Program-made: the position numbers and the translations under genes | Notes under the pieces: model-generated | Seen by the model: the letters and a program-made list of their open reading frames with translations, nothing else | What the model was told of the DNA's origin: nothing | Database searches by the model: none | DNA from: SG8-4 sp964598225 | Lineage (GTDB): Bacteria > Planctomycetota > Phycisphaerae > Sedimentisphaerales > Anaerobacaceae | Reading direction: 5' to 3' | Length of the DNA stretch: 64,000 nt | Assembly: GCA_964598225.1 (NCBI GenBank) | Contig: CAZRBG010000025.1 | Location: 1 to 64,000, forward strand | In this document: positions 40,811 to 49,793 of the stretch, piece by piece | Position numbering within the stretch: position 1 is the stretch's first letter | Layout: each line of letters starts with the position of its first letter

Positions 40811-41527
40811 TTAGTCGCTCAGAAATGATTGAACCGCGATCTCGCGGCCTTTGTCGGTCTTGAAAGTTTTGTCGATGATCTTCTGCAATTCTTCTTCGCC
40901 GGCATCGGGGAATTCATCCGGGATGTTTACGAGCCAGTCGGCGTCCCAGACAATGCGAAACTCTTCAGTGTCTATATCTTTGGCACTGTGATGGTTACCA
41001 ACGATGTTTTTGATATGGTCGACGACTTCTTCCGGAATATCGAACTGCGACAGCATTTCCTCCGCTATAGACGGGCCTTCGATTTCCTGATACTTGCCCG
41101 CCGATGAGCCGTGCTTACGCTCGGACTCGGGAATGCCGATGTCGTGGAGTATAGCCGCAGCTTTGACGACGAGCGGGTCGCCGCCTTCGTCCTCCTGTAT
41201 CTGTTCGGCATAGTCCAGCACGGCCATCGAATGCTCGATCCGCCTGTGGTCTCCGGCGAAGTATTTTTCCATCTCGTAGACGAGCTTGTCTCTGACGGCC
41301 TGCAGGCCGCTCACAGTGTTGATCCCAAGGCACTGCTCGGCGTATTGGCACCATTCGGCACAGCCAAGGTCTATTTTCGGATTGGCTACAATCTTTCCAC
41401 AGCCGCGGCATTTAAGCTTCGGCTCGTCCTTGAAAAACTCCACCGTTTTGCCGCAGCCGGAGCATTCCACCTCGAAAATATCCTCCGGCTTCCAGAATCT
41501 CTGATCTTGTCCGGGACATCGTACCAT
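40811..41527 (-). CDS. HD-domain phosphohydrolase with N-terminal zinc ribbon
   Basis: A 238-aa protein. The N-terminal zinc ribbon has CSGCGKTVEFF and CRGCGKIVANPK, followed by CAEWCQYAEQC. The HD domain has HSMAVLDYAEQI, the AAAILHDIGI metal motif, and later NHHSAKDID and VWDADWLVN. HDIG-type proteins hydrolyse phosphoesters or nucleotides; the substrate here is unknown. The zinc ribbon duplicates the small protein encoded 35 bases upstream. It belongs to the Rrf2-hcp gene series. Confidence 0.82.
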   Translation of the reverse strand: MVRCPGQDQRFWKPEDIFEVECSGCGKTVEFFKDEPKLKCRGCGKIVANPKIDLGCAEWCQYAEQCLGINTVSGLQAVRDKLVYEMEKYFAGDHRRIEHSMAVLDYAEQIQEDEGGDPLVVKAAAILHDIGIPESERKHGSSAGKYQEIEGPSIAEEMLSQFDIPEEVVDHIKNIVGNHHSAKDIDTEEFRIVWDADWLVNIPDEFPDAGEEELQKIIDKTFKTDKGREIAVQSFLSD

Positions 41528-41562
41528 AGTCCATTTCTCCCCTGTGAGTCTCTAAAATCGGC

Positions 41563-41733
41563 TCAATCGACGACCTGCCGCCTCGGATTGACGAGCACGC
41601 GGCCGCACTTGCGACATTCCTGCTCTCGATCATCCGCAAAGAATTCGACAGGTTCTCCGCAGCCGGAGCACTCTACATCGTAAATCTGGCCCGGCTTCAA
41701 AAACTTCTCTTCCTGTTTAGGACACCTGTGCAT
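41563..41733 (-). CDS. Small stand-alone zinc-ribbon protein
   Basis: 56 aa from ATG 41733 (MHRCPKQEEKFLKPGQIYDV). It carries CSGCGEPVEFF and CRKCGRVLVNPR and aligns closely with the first 50 residues of the HD protein next to it, so one arose from the other. It may act as a separate subunit or regulator. The function is unknown. Confidence 0.75.
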   Translation of the reverse strand: MHRCPKQEEKFLKPGQIYDVECSGCGEPVEFFADDREQECRKCGRVLVNPRRQVVD

Positions 41734-41769
41734 CCCTTTAGCCCTCTGCTTCAATTGATATATTTACGA

Positions 41770-42120
41770 CTATGTGCGAATCATAGTCAACAACATTTTA
41801 AATCTTTCCTCGGCGTAAACAGCGTGAGGCACGTTCGCCGGCATAACAATAATCTCCCCCGCCGGCACCTGTCGGATTTGCCCCCCGATCGTCAAACTCG
41901 CACTACCATCGAGAACCTGAACAACGGCATCATAAGGCGAGGTGTGCTCGCTTAGCTTCTGACCCTTGTCGAAAGAAAACAGAGTGATGGTCCCGGAAGG
42001 TTTGTCCATTATCGTTTTGCTTACAACAGAGTCCGGCGAATAATCCGCCAAATCGTTCAATTTCCGCCCCTCTCCCAGACAAGCGGACAATACACTGCTT
42101 TTTTCTCCTTCGATGGTCAT
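41770..42120 (-). CDS. Small cupin-domain protein
   Basis: A 116-aa cupin. Motif 1 region HTSPYDAVVQVLDGSASLTI contains the first metal ligand. Motif 2 PAGEIIVMPANVPHAVYAEE contains the closing His. It is a single-domain metal-binding beta barrel, co-transcribed with the Rrf2 regulator (12 bases apart) and often seen with nitrosative stress genes. The reaction is unknown. Confidence 0.82.
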   Translation of the reverse strand: MTIEGEKSSVLSACLGEGRKLNDLADYSPDSVVSKTIMDKPSGTITLFSFDKGQKLSEHTSPYDAVVQVLDGSASLTIGGQIRQVPAGEIIVMPANVPHAVYAEERFKMLLTMIRT

Positions 42121-42132
42121 ATTCTTCTTCCC

Positions 42133-42570
42133 TTAAGACTGCTTCGTTCTCTGTTTACTTCCATTCTTACCGCGGCAAAGATCGGCAAAGGTAATCTCGC
42201 CAAGACCGCCCCTGATGTTCTCTTGTACCGGGGCGAGCTTCTCCCTGACCGGACAATCCTCCTGACGGCCGCACGCATCGGAACTTAAGAGGCACCTGTT
42301 AATACTAATCGGCCCTTGAATGGCCTCCACAACCTCCAGCAAAGTTATTTCAGCCGGCGACCGTCCCAGAGCGAAACCCCCTTTTGGCCCCATACAACTG
42401 TCTATAAGTTTCGAGCCATGCAGTTTTTGCATTAGCTTACAGGCCAACGGGTACGATACGCCCTCTTCTTTTGCCGCCACTCGCGTTGATACGGGCCCCT
42501 GCCCGTATTCCTTGGCAAGATGCACCATCAGACGCACTGCATAATCTGTGTTTCTCCTGACTAAATCCAT
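42133..42570 (-). CDS. Rrf2 family iron-sulfur transcriptional regulator
   Basis: A 145-aa protein. The winged helix has DYAVRLMVHLAKEYGQGPVS, SYPLACKLMQKLHGSKLIDS and GGFALGRSPAEITLLEVVEA. The cluster cysteines are CLLSSDACGRQEDCPVREKL, a C-x6-C-x5-C pattern compatible with an Fe-S cluster as in IscR/NsrR. It heads the operon leading to hcp. The promoter at 42627-42659 contains an IscR-type palindrome overlapping the -10, so autorepression and NO or redox control of hcp are likely. Confidence 0.88.
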   Translation of the reverse strand: MDLVRRNTDYAVRLMVHLAKEYGQGPVSTRVAAKEEGVSYPLACKLMQKLHGSKLIDSCMGPKGGFALGRSPAEITLLEVVEAIQGPISINRCLLSSDACGRQEDCPVREKLAPVQENIRGGLGEITFADLCRGKNGSKQRTKQS

Positions 42571-42626
42571 TTCTACCTAAATGTCGTAACTTTGAATTCT
42601 CTTTCCGATCCAACGACCACATATAC

Positions 42627-42659
42627 GACTAAAATAGTCCTACTTGTTCGCAAAGTCAA
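42627..42659 (-). promoter_or_regulatory. Promoter of the rrf2-hcp operon with an IscR-type operator
   Basis: On the minus strand TTGACT (42659-42654) and TATTTT (42636-42631) are 17 bases apart. The palindrome GACTATTTTAGTC (42639-42627) covers the -10 and matches the core of the IscR type 1 consensus (GACTRWWWYAGTC). Confidence 0.72.
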
Positions 42660-42747
42660 TAGGTAAAATGTTTTTTTTGAGGAATTTTCTATTTTTTGTT
42701 TGTCCGGGCGGCACATCAGTCCTTTGCTTTGCGCCCTTATCCTTACA

Positions 42748-44496
42748 TTATCTTGCCGCGCCTATTTCTTCCAGGCCGATGGAAATCCTAAAATCCAGGC
42801 TTTTAGCAGAGGCAAATTTGTACTTGTTCGGTACTTCTACTATCACTTCACTTCCCCGGGCGGTGATCTCGAAACCTTCCGAAGGATCGCGATCCCGGAT
42901 CACGTTGGCAAGCAGAAAAGCCTTCTCGATTCCATCGCCCGACCGGAAATTCGCCACTTCATCGGGCTGAGCCAGCCTCTGGCCGTCATATATGGACTGA
43001 TCCGGCATCTCTCCGAGCCATTCGTATACTTGGTCTATAGACATCGACTCAGTCATCCGGATAGAGACGGGATTACGCTCGACAGCGGCCTTGACAAACG
43101 GATCCCATTGGCAGCTCGACATATCACGATAGGCGTAAAAAGCCAGATCTGCCGTAACATTTTTTTCCCTTTGACTCTCAAGATATTCGATTATCTCCTG
43201 CCTGGTTTGGCCGACTTTCACCTCAATAGCCTCAGACGGCAGAAAATTCTTATCCGAAGCGGGAAGATTCGCGTCGGTATGCAGAAAATCTGCAAGCTCG
43301 TCGACAAATTGCTCTGAATCAGAGATTACGGGGCTGATGAATTCTCGAAAAGCGGATCGCGATTCGGGGTTTCTCAGGTCGGGCTTATGCTTTTCGATCA
43401 GCTCTTCGAGTTTATCGCAGCGAATCCTGCCGGCTAGTTCGTAGTTAAGAAAATCCTCATCGGAGACTTCGTCCAGCAGCTTTTCAAATGTTTTGTCGCC
43501 GATCCTGTAGTTACTTCCGTGTTCGTACTGAAAGAGAACCTCGGCCTTGACAAACTGCGGATTACCGCGACAATCACGGCATATTTGAAAGAATTTTTGA
43601 TAACGCTGGTTGGTCCGGAGAAAACTCGCAAACACCGAAAGCGACAACTCGCTCGTAAGATAACCGTCGAGCTTAATCATGAATTCTTCATAAAGCTGCT
43701 TGTCTATAGTCGCCTCATCGTACAAACAATGCACGCATCCGCTGTTGTGAGCAACTATAGTGACGTTTTCATTGCGTAGCGCCCGCTGAGCCTTATTGGA
43801 GATAGCCGTGCCGTTGAACCACATATTCTTCGTAACAAGACGCCGGTTGTTGGTGAGTATGCCGCCGTGAAGATCGATAAAATTCTGCGAATGCAGCGGC
43901 GTAAGTATCATATAGATGTCATCGAGAGGTATTTCACAGACAACAAACGCTGCGGCTACGTAAAGTGCCGCCAGTGAGACGCATTCTCCGGCCCCGGCCT
44001 TATAGCCTTCTTTTAAATGAAAGGCACTCATCGCTTCGACGGTCTCGGTCTTCCAGTACGGGATGATGTCCTCGTCATACTTGTCCAGGCCGAAGTGCCG
44101 TCTGATATCGACGTCGAAATAGTATTTGTCCCCGTGATAGCCGAACAGCGCATTACTCTGGGCTATTTGCTCGGGTGAAATGAATCGCTCGAATCTCTCG
44201 ACCTCCCTGGCCTTGCTCGTGAGGCCCCACGTCTCGAGATCGAGATTGAACTCGAATTCGTCGATTATGAATTGCTTGAGACGCATCAGTTTTCTGTAGC
44301 TGGTCTTGCCCTCAAGCTTCTTGAAACAATCCCGGTCTCGCCAGCTCCAGACGATCGGGCTCATGATGTTGGCCAGGACCAGGCTGTACATAAGCTCCGG
44401 AAACACGAAAATCTCCATATCCGAAAGCGTGATCGCAGATGAATGTTTTTCGAGTTGCTCCGAGTCCATTACCGATCGTTTGCTTTTACCGCTCAT
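42748..44496 (-). CDS. Large protein with a transglutaminase-like cysteine core, function unknown
   Basis: A 582-aa soluble protein with no signal peptide. The centre (residues 165-225) reads GAGECVSLAALYVAAAFVVC then MILTPLHSQNFIDLHGGILT and NRRLVTKNMW. A Cys on a helix, then His and a downstream Asp/Asn on strands, is the transglutaminase/papain-like arrangement. A CVHCLYDE stretch follows, and the C-terminal half is helical and unassigned. It directly follows arsC (one base after its stop). No known function can be given. Confidence 0.65.
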   Translation of the reverse strand: MSGKSKRSVMDSEQLEKHSSAITLSDMEIFVFPELMYSLVLANIMSPIVWSWRDRDCFKKLEGKTSYRKLMRLKQFIIDEFEFNLDLETWGLTSKAREVERFERFISPEQIAQSNALFGYHGDKYYFDVDIRRHFGLDKYDEDIIPYWKTETVEAMSAFHLKEGYKAGAGECVSLAALYVAAAFVVCEIPLDDIYMILTPLHSQNFIDLHGGILTNNRRLVTKNMWFNGTAISNKAQRALRNENVTIVAHNSGCVHCLYDEATIDKQLYEEFMIKLDGYLTSELSLSVFASFLRTNQRYQKFFQICRDCRGNPQFVKAEVLFQYEHGSNYRIGDKTFEKLLDEVSDEDFLNYELAGRIRCDKLEELIEKHKPDLRNPESRSAFREFISPVISDSEQFVDELADFLHTDANLPASDKNFLPSEAIEVKVGQTRQEIIEYLESQREKNVTADLAFYAYRDMSSCQWDPFVKAAVERNPVSIRMTESMSIDQVYEWLGEMPDQSIYDGQRLAQPDEVANFRSGDGIEKAFLLANVIRDRDPSEGFEITARGSEVIVEVPNKYKFASAKSLDFRISIGLEEIGAAR

Positions 44497-44937
44497 TTAA
44501 GCGTCACCCTCCAGGCTCTCAGGAAGCGTTTCCACAAAGGCTCTGATTTCGTCACGCGTCCGGCGAAAAGCCGCGATGATCTGATCGTCGGTGCCTATCA
44601 TCATGACCGGATCGTTGAAAGCCCTATGCACAAGCTTGGCTTCGCCGGTAAATACCGGGCACTGCTCTTTTGCGTTATCGCACAATGTTATAACGTAGTC
44701 GAATTCTACATCAGCAAACTCATCCACGTGCTGGGATTTGTGTGACGAGATGTCCACTCCCTCCTCAGCCATAACCTTTATGGCTCGCGAACTGACGCCG
44801 GCCGGCCAGACGCCGGCGGAGTGTGTCTCGATGACGTCGGACTTGAGGTGCCTGGCCCAGCCTTCGGCCATCTGGCTCCGGCAGGCATTACCAGTGCAAA
44901 GAAACAGGATTTTAGTTTTAGTCGCGCTGTCGGCCAT
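44497..44937 (-). CDS. arsC: Arsenate reductase of the low-molecular-weight phosphatase type
   Basis: A 146-aa protein. The P-loop LFLCTGNACRSQMAEG has CX5R. C in TLCDNAKEQCPVF is the redox cysteine pair of thioredoxin-linked ArsC, and FNDPVMMIG is the late catalytic Asp loop. It reduces arsenate to arsenite. It overlaps the upstream TIGR02757 gene by 20 bases. No arsR or arsenite pump is adjacent, though a permease is encoded in the hao operon. Confidence 0.9.
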   Translation of the reverse strand: MADSATKTKILFLCTGNACRSQMAEGWARHLKSDVIETHSAGVWPAGVSSRAIKVMAEEGVDISSHKSQHVDEFADVEFDYVITLCDNAKEQCPVFTGEAKLVHRAFNDPVMMIGTDDQIIAAFRRTRDEIRAFVETLPESLEGDA

Positions 44938-45826
44938 CGGAGTTTTCCGCCTTTTTTAAGAAATCTGTTCCATTTTCACGACGACTACAATAACCAAGCA
45001 GCTCACAGTCGCCGCATTCTGGTCGATAGCTGCCGTCGCAGTTCTCCACGATCCCTATCCGGGACAATGCAAAATCGTATTTTACCGGATCGTCCGGTTC
45101 GATTTCAACAAAACTCTCGGTTATTTCCACCGCCGCCGACAGATTAATCGTCCTTCGGTCATAAAGCCCCAGAATCTTGCACAGTCGGCCCATGTGGACG
45201 TCCACCGGGACTAACAGCTTTGACTTATCCACAGACTTCCACAGGCCGAGATCGACTTCATCTTCTCTGACCATCCATCTAAGAAACAAATTCATTCTCT
45301 TACATGCACTACCCCTGGCCGGGCTCGAAAGTAAATACTTGATCCCGCCGCTTAGACTGCCTTTATGTCTATCGGCGTGCATTGCATACAGAGAATCGCA
45401 GAATCTCGACAGTGCCGCCACAATATTGACATCGCCGGCATCGTAGCCCTGAACGAAAAATTCCTCGATGCTGCCGAACCGTTCGTAGATATTCCTTAAC
45501 AATTCAAGCAAGTCCGATATGTCGTCGCCGGTAGTGAAACGGTGCTTGAAATCCCTGAGTTGCGACCTTTTGTGCGAATCGAAAGCCAGAACAAATCCCG
45601 ACGGGCTTTTTCCCATGTACTCCAACAATCGGGACAGGCTCTTCTCTATCTGCCGGACTCTGCCGTACGCAAGGCCCGAGGCCAGAAGCCCGACAACCTC
45701 GACGTCCGTCCGCTTGGAATATCGATAGAGAAACTGCAACGGATCCGGCTTGACAAGCCGGCGATGGTTGTACTTCGCGTATATGTTCTCAAGTATCCGT
45801 CTAAGCTCGATGTTCTTTTCGCTCAT
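44918..45826 (-). CDS. TIGR02757/DUF2400 family protein
   Basis: A 302-aa protein of unknown function. LFRYSKRTDVEVVGLLASGL-like start (DPLQFLYRYSKRTDVEVVGL), AYGRVRQIEKSLSRLLEYMG, later GSACKRMNLFLRWMVREDEV, and LLVPVDVHMGRLCKILGLYD. Helix-hairpin-helix DNA-glycosylase-like folding has been suggested for the family, with HVGRL-type residues conserved. A C-terminal CGDCELLGYCSRR could hold an Fe-S cluster or zinc. Confidence 0.85.
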   Translation of the reverse strand: MSEKNIELRRILENIYAKYNHRRLVKPDPLQFLYRYSKRTDVEVVGLLASGLAYGRVRQIEKSLSRLLEYMGKSPSGFVLAFDSHKRSQLRDFKHRFTTGDDISDLLELLRNIYERFGSIEEFFVQGYDAGDVNIVAALSRFCDSLYAMHADRHKGSLSGGIKYLLSSPARGSACKRMNLFLRWMVREDEVDLGLWKSVDKSKLLVPVDVHMGRLCKILGLYDRRTINLSAAVEITESFVEIEPDDPVKYDFALSRIGIVENCDGSYRPECGDCELLGYCSRRENGTDFLKKAENSDGRQRD

Positions 45827-45847
45827 CTTCGGTTATTTACAGCTTAC

Positions 45848-46660
45848 TCACTGAAACATAAGCAAACTCAAGGCCATGACCATCATGCCCCCAACCAATC
45901 CATAAGCCGCCAGATGGTGCTCGCCGTACTCCTGGGCGGCCGGCAAAAGTTCGTCTAAAGAGATGAAAACCATGATTCCGGCGACAGATGCGAAAAGCAC
46001 ACCGAAAACTACGTCTGTAAAGAACTTAAAAACGATCGCATATCCGATTACCGCACCCACCGGTTCGGCCAGACCCGAGAGAAACGAATATAGAAATGCC
46101 TTCTTCCTGCTGCCGGTAGCGTAGAATATCGGGACCGAAACCGCCACGCCTTCGGGTATGTTGTGAATAGCTATTGCAACTGCGATAGCCATGCCCAGCT
46201 TAACGTCTTTAAGAGCACTAACGAAGGTGGCGAGTCCCTCGGGAAAATTGTGAATTGCGATAGCCAACGCCGTGAATAGTCCCATCCGATACAGTCTCTT
46301 GAACTTGGCCGCCTGTTGCGGCATGTCCATTTCTTCGGCCCTGTGAAGTTCGTGAGGATTCTCGAACGAAGGGACCATCCGGTCGATTACGCCGATGAAG
46401 ATAAGCCCACCGAAAAAAGCGGCGGCGGTGGCCCAATACCCCCTGACCTCACCCATCTCGGCGACGAGCGCCTCCCTGGCCTTGACGAATATCTCCACGA
46501 ACGAGACGTAGATCATAACTCCGGCGGAAAAACCAAGGGCTAATGTGAGCGTTCTTGTGCTGGTTCTCTTAGCAAAGAAAGCCAGCGCACTGCCGATCCC
46601 GGTCGACAAACCGGCAAACAGCGTCAATCCAAACGCTATCAATACTGCCTCAGAATCCAT
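45848..46660 (-). CDS. zupT: ZIP family zinc transporter (ZupT)
   Basis: A 270-aa protein with eight predicted helices. Metal site motifs: HNFPEGLATFVSAL and HNIPEGVAVSVPIF (H-N-x-P-E-G twice), and a later SGLAEPVGAVIGYAI. It takes up zinc and other divalent metals into the cytoplasm. A cytoplasmic loop with ENPHELHRAEEMDMPQ follows the third helix. Its start is five bases from the end of the upstream ferritin-like gene. Confidence 0.9.
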   Translation of the reverse strand: MDSEAVLIAFGLTLFAGLSTGIGSALAFFAKRTSTRTLTLALGFSAGVMIYVSFVEIFVKAREALVAEMGEVRGYWATAAAFFGGLIFIGVIDRMVPSFENPHELHRAEEMDMPQQAAKFKRLYRMGLFTALAIAIHNFPEGLATFVSALKDVKLGMAIAVAIAIHNIPEGVAVSVPIFYATGSRKKAFLYSFLSGLAEPVGAVIGYAIVFKFFTDVVFGVLFASVAGIMVFISLDELLPAAQEYGEHHLAAYGLVGGMMVMALSLLMFQ

Positions 46661-46664
46661 GTTT

Positions 46665-47210
46665 CTACCGGTCCGTTCCCGAATCCAGCATCTTTTTCCA
46701 TCTGCTTATGTGGCCGTCCTCATCTGCCTGGTCCTTTTCGATGATTTTTCGGGTGTCGTCGTCCCAGTCGATAGTATCGAGGAGCTCGGCGTAATGTTGG
46801 ACCGCTTTTGTCTCGACCCAGATGCCGGTCTTAAGAATTTTCTCTTTGCCGAGAATCCGCGAGCCGAATCCGAATACAAAACCGACGATCCAGAAAGACC
46901 ACCTTATTATGCTCGGCCGAAACCCGAATTCATAGAGCTTAACCTGAAAATCCTGGTAATGAGTCATTTCGTTACACATTGCCGCAACTAACTGACGATT
47001 CAGCTCGGAGTCTTCCCCGGTCATCTGAAACCTGTAGATGGTCGACGCCATCAGCTCGAGAGTATTCAAAGTTCGAAGTCCCTTTCTTATGTCCTTGAGC
47101 CTACGGGGTTCCATCTGCCGGCCCCTGATCTTAAAATCCTCAGATCGCAACTGAGGACGGACTATCGAAATATCGTAAGATGCCTCACTCTTGGTTTTCT
47201 GTTCACTCAT
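46665..47210 (-). CDS. COQ7-like ferritin-fold protein
   Basis: A 181-aa protein. A helical core with LNTLELMASTIYRFQMTGED, MCNEMTHYQDFQVKLYEFGF, a membrane-dipping stretch (WSFWIVGFVFGFGSRILG), ETKAVQHYAELLDTIDWDDD and DQADEDGHISRWKKML. E...E..H pairs at these spacings form the di-iron site of the ferritin-like superfamily, as in Coq7/DMQ hydroxylases. The substrate is unknown, and a quinone role is not supported by neighbours. Confidence 0.75.
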   Translation of the reverse strand: MSEQKTKSEASYDISIVRPQLRSEDFKIRGRQMEPRRLKDIRKGLRTLNTLELMASTIYRFQMTGEDSELNRQLVAAMCNEMTHYQDFQVKLYEFGFRPSIIRWSFWIVGFVFGFGSRILGKEKILKTGIWVETKAVQHYAELLDTIDWDDDTRKIIEKDQADEDGHISRWKKMLDSGTDR

Positions 47211-47250
47211 ACTTCAATCTCTTTCAAAGCCCATTGATTATTCCCGCAGT

Positions 47251-48798
47251 TCAACCCTGCAATAATGAACGCCATTGCCGCCCATCGGCGTTGAGGAGCC
47301 TGTCCGCCCGTTCGAAACTCTCACAGCCGGCGGGATAAATGTCCGGCTCGGCACTCGATTGCTCCCACGCCCGAAGAATCGGCGTAATCAGCCCCCAGGA
47401 AACTTCGACGTCATCCTGTCTTGTGAACAGCGTCTGATCGCCAACCATGCAATCGAGCAGCAATCTCTGGTAAGCCTCGGGCATCTCGGTCGAGAATACG
47501 CTCTCGTAGCTGAAATTCATCTTCAGCGTGTCCATGCAGATTTTCGAGCCGGGCCTCTTGGCCTGAAAACTCAGCGATATGCCCTCTTCCGGCTGGATCC
47601 GAAGCACAAGAGTGTTCGCAGGCAGTTCGTCGAGACCAACCGACGAAAACATCGAATAAGGGACGTGCTTGAAGGTTATCGCGATTTCCGTGTTCTTTGC
47701 GGCCAGCCTCTTGCCGGTTCTCAAATAGAACGGAATGTTTTGCCACCTCCAGTTATCGACGAACAGCCTGGCTGCGACGTAGGTCTCAGTCCTCGAATCG
47801 GGACCAACTTCGAATTCATCCCGATAACCTCTCACTTCTTTGCCGTTGATTCGACCCGGCCCGTACTGTCCACGTACGAAGTTATCGTCCAGCTTGTCGA
47901 GGTCGAACGGCCTGATCGAACGCAGCAGCTTGGCCTTCTCGTCGCGGACGTAATCTGCCTCAAATGATATGGGCGGTTCCATAGCCACCAGAGTGAGCAT
48001 CTGGAGCACGTGATTCTGAAACATATCTCGAAGGGCGCCGGCCGAATCATAATAGCCCGCCCTGTGCTCGACTCCCACGGTTTCGGCTATTGTTATCTGC
48101 ACGTTGTCGATGTAATTGCGGTTCCAGATCGGCTCATAAATAGTATTGGCGAACCGCATCATCAGTATATTCTGAACCGTTTCCTTGCCGAGATAATGGT
48201 CGATACGATATATCTGGGACTCTTTGAAGCATTGGCCCAGATTGCTGTTAAGTTCAATTGCGCTTTCCAGGTCTCTGCCGAAAGGCTTTTCGACAACCAA
48301 CCTCGTCTTTAGCCCGCGGTTGCTCTCATCCGGACAGGCCAGGTCCGCCTTACCGAGACGTTCGACTATTGTCGTGTACAAGAAAGGCGGCACCGATAGA
48401 TAGAACACATGGCTGTCATTGACCTCGTGTCTGAAGTCCAACTTGGTGAGTTTGTCTTTGATTCGCCGGTACAGACCGATGTCATCATAGGAACCGTCCT
48501 GATAATAAAGCCGATTTGTAAAAGAAAGTAAATCTTCTGTTGACACTGCACCGATGATGTCGCGAATCGATTGCTCGGCTTTGTTGCGAAACTTCTCGTC
48601 CGAAAACTTCTTTCGGCCACACCCCAGAATATAAAACCTCTCATCGAGAAGATCGTCCGTATAAAGCCGGAAAATGCTCACAAGGAGCTTTCTATGAACG
48701 AGATCTCCCGAGGCGCCGAAAACGATGAGCGCATTAGGGCCGGCAGCCGCCTCTGCACAGAGAATTTCTCTCTTACTTATGTATGGCTCGATTTCCAT
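47251..48798 (-). CDS. zwf: Glucose-6-phosphate 1-dehydrogenase
   Basis: A 515-aa protein. The NADP-binding motif is VFGASGDLVHRKL. The active-site signature is RIDHYLGKETVQN, and EKPFGRDLESA and IRPFDLDKLDDNF (close to the usual R.... region) are also present. It makes 6-phosphogluconolactone and NADPH, the reductant for peroxidases and rubrerythrin-type systems encoded just downstream. ATG 48798 (MEIEPYISKREIL) is chosen. Confidence 0.93.
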   Translation of the reverse strand: MEIEPYISKREILCAEAAAGPNALIVFGASGDLVHRKLLVSIFRLYTDDLLDERFYILGCGRKKFSDEKFRNKAEQSIRDIIGAVSTEDLLSFTNRLYYQDGSYDDIGLYRRIKDKLTKLDFRHEVNDSHVFYLSVPPFLYTTIVERLGKADLACPDESNRGLKTRLVVEKPFGRDLESAIELNSNLGQCFKESQIYRIDHYLGKETVQNILMMRFANTIYEPIWNRNYIDNVQITIAETVGVEHRAGYYDSAGALRDMFQNHVLQMLTLVAMEPPISFEADYVRDEKAKLLRSIRPFDLDKLDDNFVRGQYGPGRINGKEVRGYRDEFEVGPDSRTETYVAARLFVDNWRWQNIPFYLRTGKRLAAKNTEIAITFKHVPYSMFSSVGLDELPANTLVLRIQPEEGISLSFQAKRPGSKICMDTLKMNFSYESVFSTEMPEAYQRLLLDCMVGDQTLFTRQDDVEVSWGLITPILRAWEQSSAEPDIYPAGCESFERADRLLNADGRQWRSLLQG

Positions 48799-48860
48799 AG
48801 CAGACGCCCCGCCGTCCGGCCGGGAATCCAACAGTTACATCACTGTTTTGCAGACAGTTA

Positions 48861-49022
48861 TTAATCAATCGACTCAAAATCATCCTGGCTGGCGCCGCAA
48901 TCGGGGCATACCCAGTCATCGGGCAGATCTTCAAAGGCCGTACCGGCCTCGACACCGTTATCGGGATCACCAACGGCCGGATCGTAAACATATCCACACA
49001 AAAGGCATTTATACTTCTTCAT
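48861..49022 (-). CDS. Rubredoxin
   Basis: A 53-aa protein: MKKYKCLLCGYVYDPAVGDP, then a GVEAGTAFEDLPDDWVCPDC stretch and GASQDDFESID. Two CxxC knuckles (CLLC, CPDC) bind one iron. It passes electrons to FprA, rubrerythrin and superoxide reductase, all encoded upstream. It is the last gene of the stress series. Confidence 0.93.
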   Translation of the reverse strand: MKKYKCLLCGYVYDPAVGDPDNGVEAGTAFEDLPDDWVCPDCGASQDDFESID

Positions 49023-49188
49023 TTTTCAAACTCCTTTTCTTGATGTCTCTTCTTACATTTCTTCCATGCCGGCTGACTCACCGGCTTAAACAGTTTTCCG
49101 ACGAATTATACACGCTGGAAGGTCGGATTCAAGCGAACGGCCTGTATTGCTGAAGCATCTGATTCGCAAACAGGTTTCGGCGCCGACT

Positions 49189-49671
49189 TCATTTCAGCAA
49201 TTCATCGAGTATTTCAATGTGCCCCATCTCTTGCTCTATAACCTCATCGATCTTGTCCCTGGCCGCGTTATCCGTGGCAAAATCCTTCAGACCCTCGTAG
49301 AACGTGATGGATTCTTTTTCCTTTTGAATTGCTCTTTTCAGTATATCTGTTTTGCTTTCGTGGCCCTTTAACTCAGCGGACGGATCAGACCTTATGCCGA
49401 ATACGGCAAGACCGGCCATCGCTCTTGGATCTGTCACAGTCCTCTGTGTCCTCGAAGTACCCGCCGTTCTGCGCAATGCAGACAGTCGTTCCTTCATGCC
49501 GGCAAATACACGCGCGTGATCGACTTCCCAGTCCGCGAGTCGCAGCAGCGTATCACAGATCGTATCGTCATCAAATATTTCTGCCGCCCTTCGGTAAAAT
49601 GCCGCACCGTTGCGCTCGATTTGGTCGGCGATTTCGAAAATTCCGCAACTATCGAACGTATCAGCCATCAT
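49189..49671 (-). CDS. Ferritin-like (rubrerythrin-type) protein 1
   Basis: 160 aa from ATG 49671 (GGGAAAG upstream). Helix pairs carry E and ExxH: EIADQIERNGAAFYRRAAEI, RLADWEVDHARVFAGMKERL, and ESITFYEGLKDF followed by EVIEQEMGHIEILDELLK. It has no C-terminal rubredoxin domain. It is a paralogue of the next gene (161 aa). Likely a di-iron peroxidase or iron-storage protein. Confidence 0.82.
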   Translation of the reverse strand: MMADTFDSCGIFEIADQIERNGAAFYRRAAEIFDDDTICDTLLRLADWEVDHARVFAGMKERLSALRRTAGTSRTQRTVTDPRAMAGLAVFGIRSDPSAELKGHESKTDILKRAIQKEKESITFYEGLKDFATDNAARDKIDEVIEQEMGHIEILDELLK

Positions 49672-49793
49672 TGTGACTTTCCCGGTCGGCACGTGATAAA
49701 AGTCTGCATGAGATTCGACAACAGAAGCCCGACAACATAATCGGATGCACTCTCGATGATAAAGAAATTCCTGTTTTGTTCCGCGCACACCGA

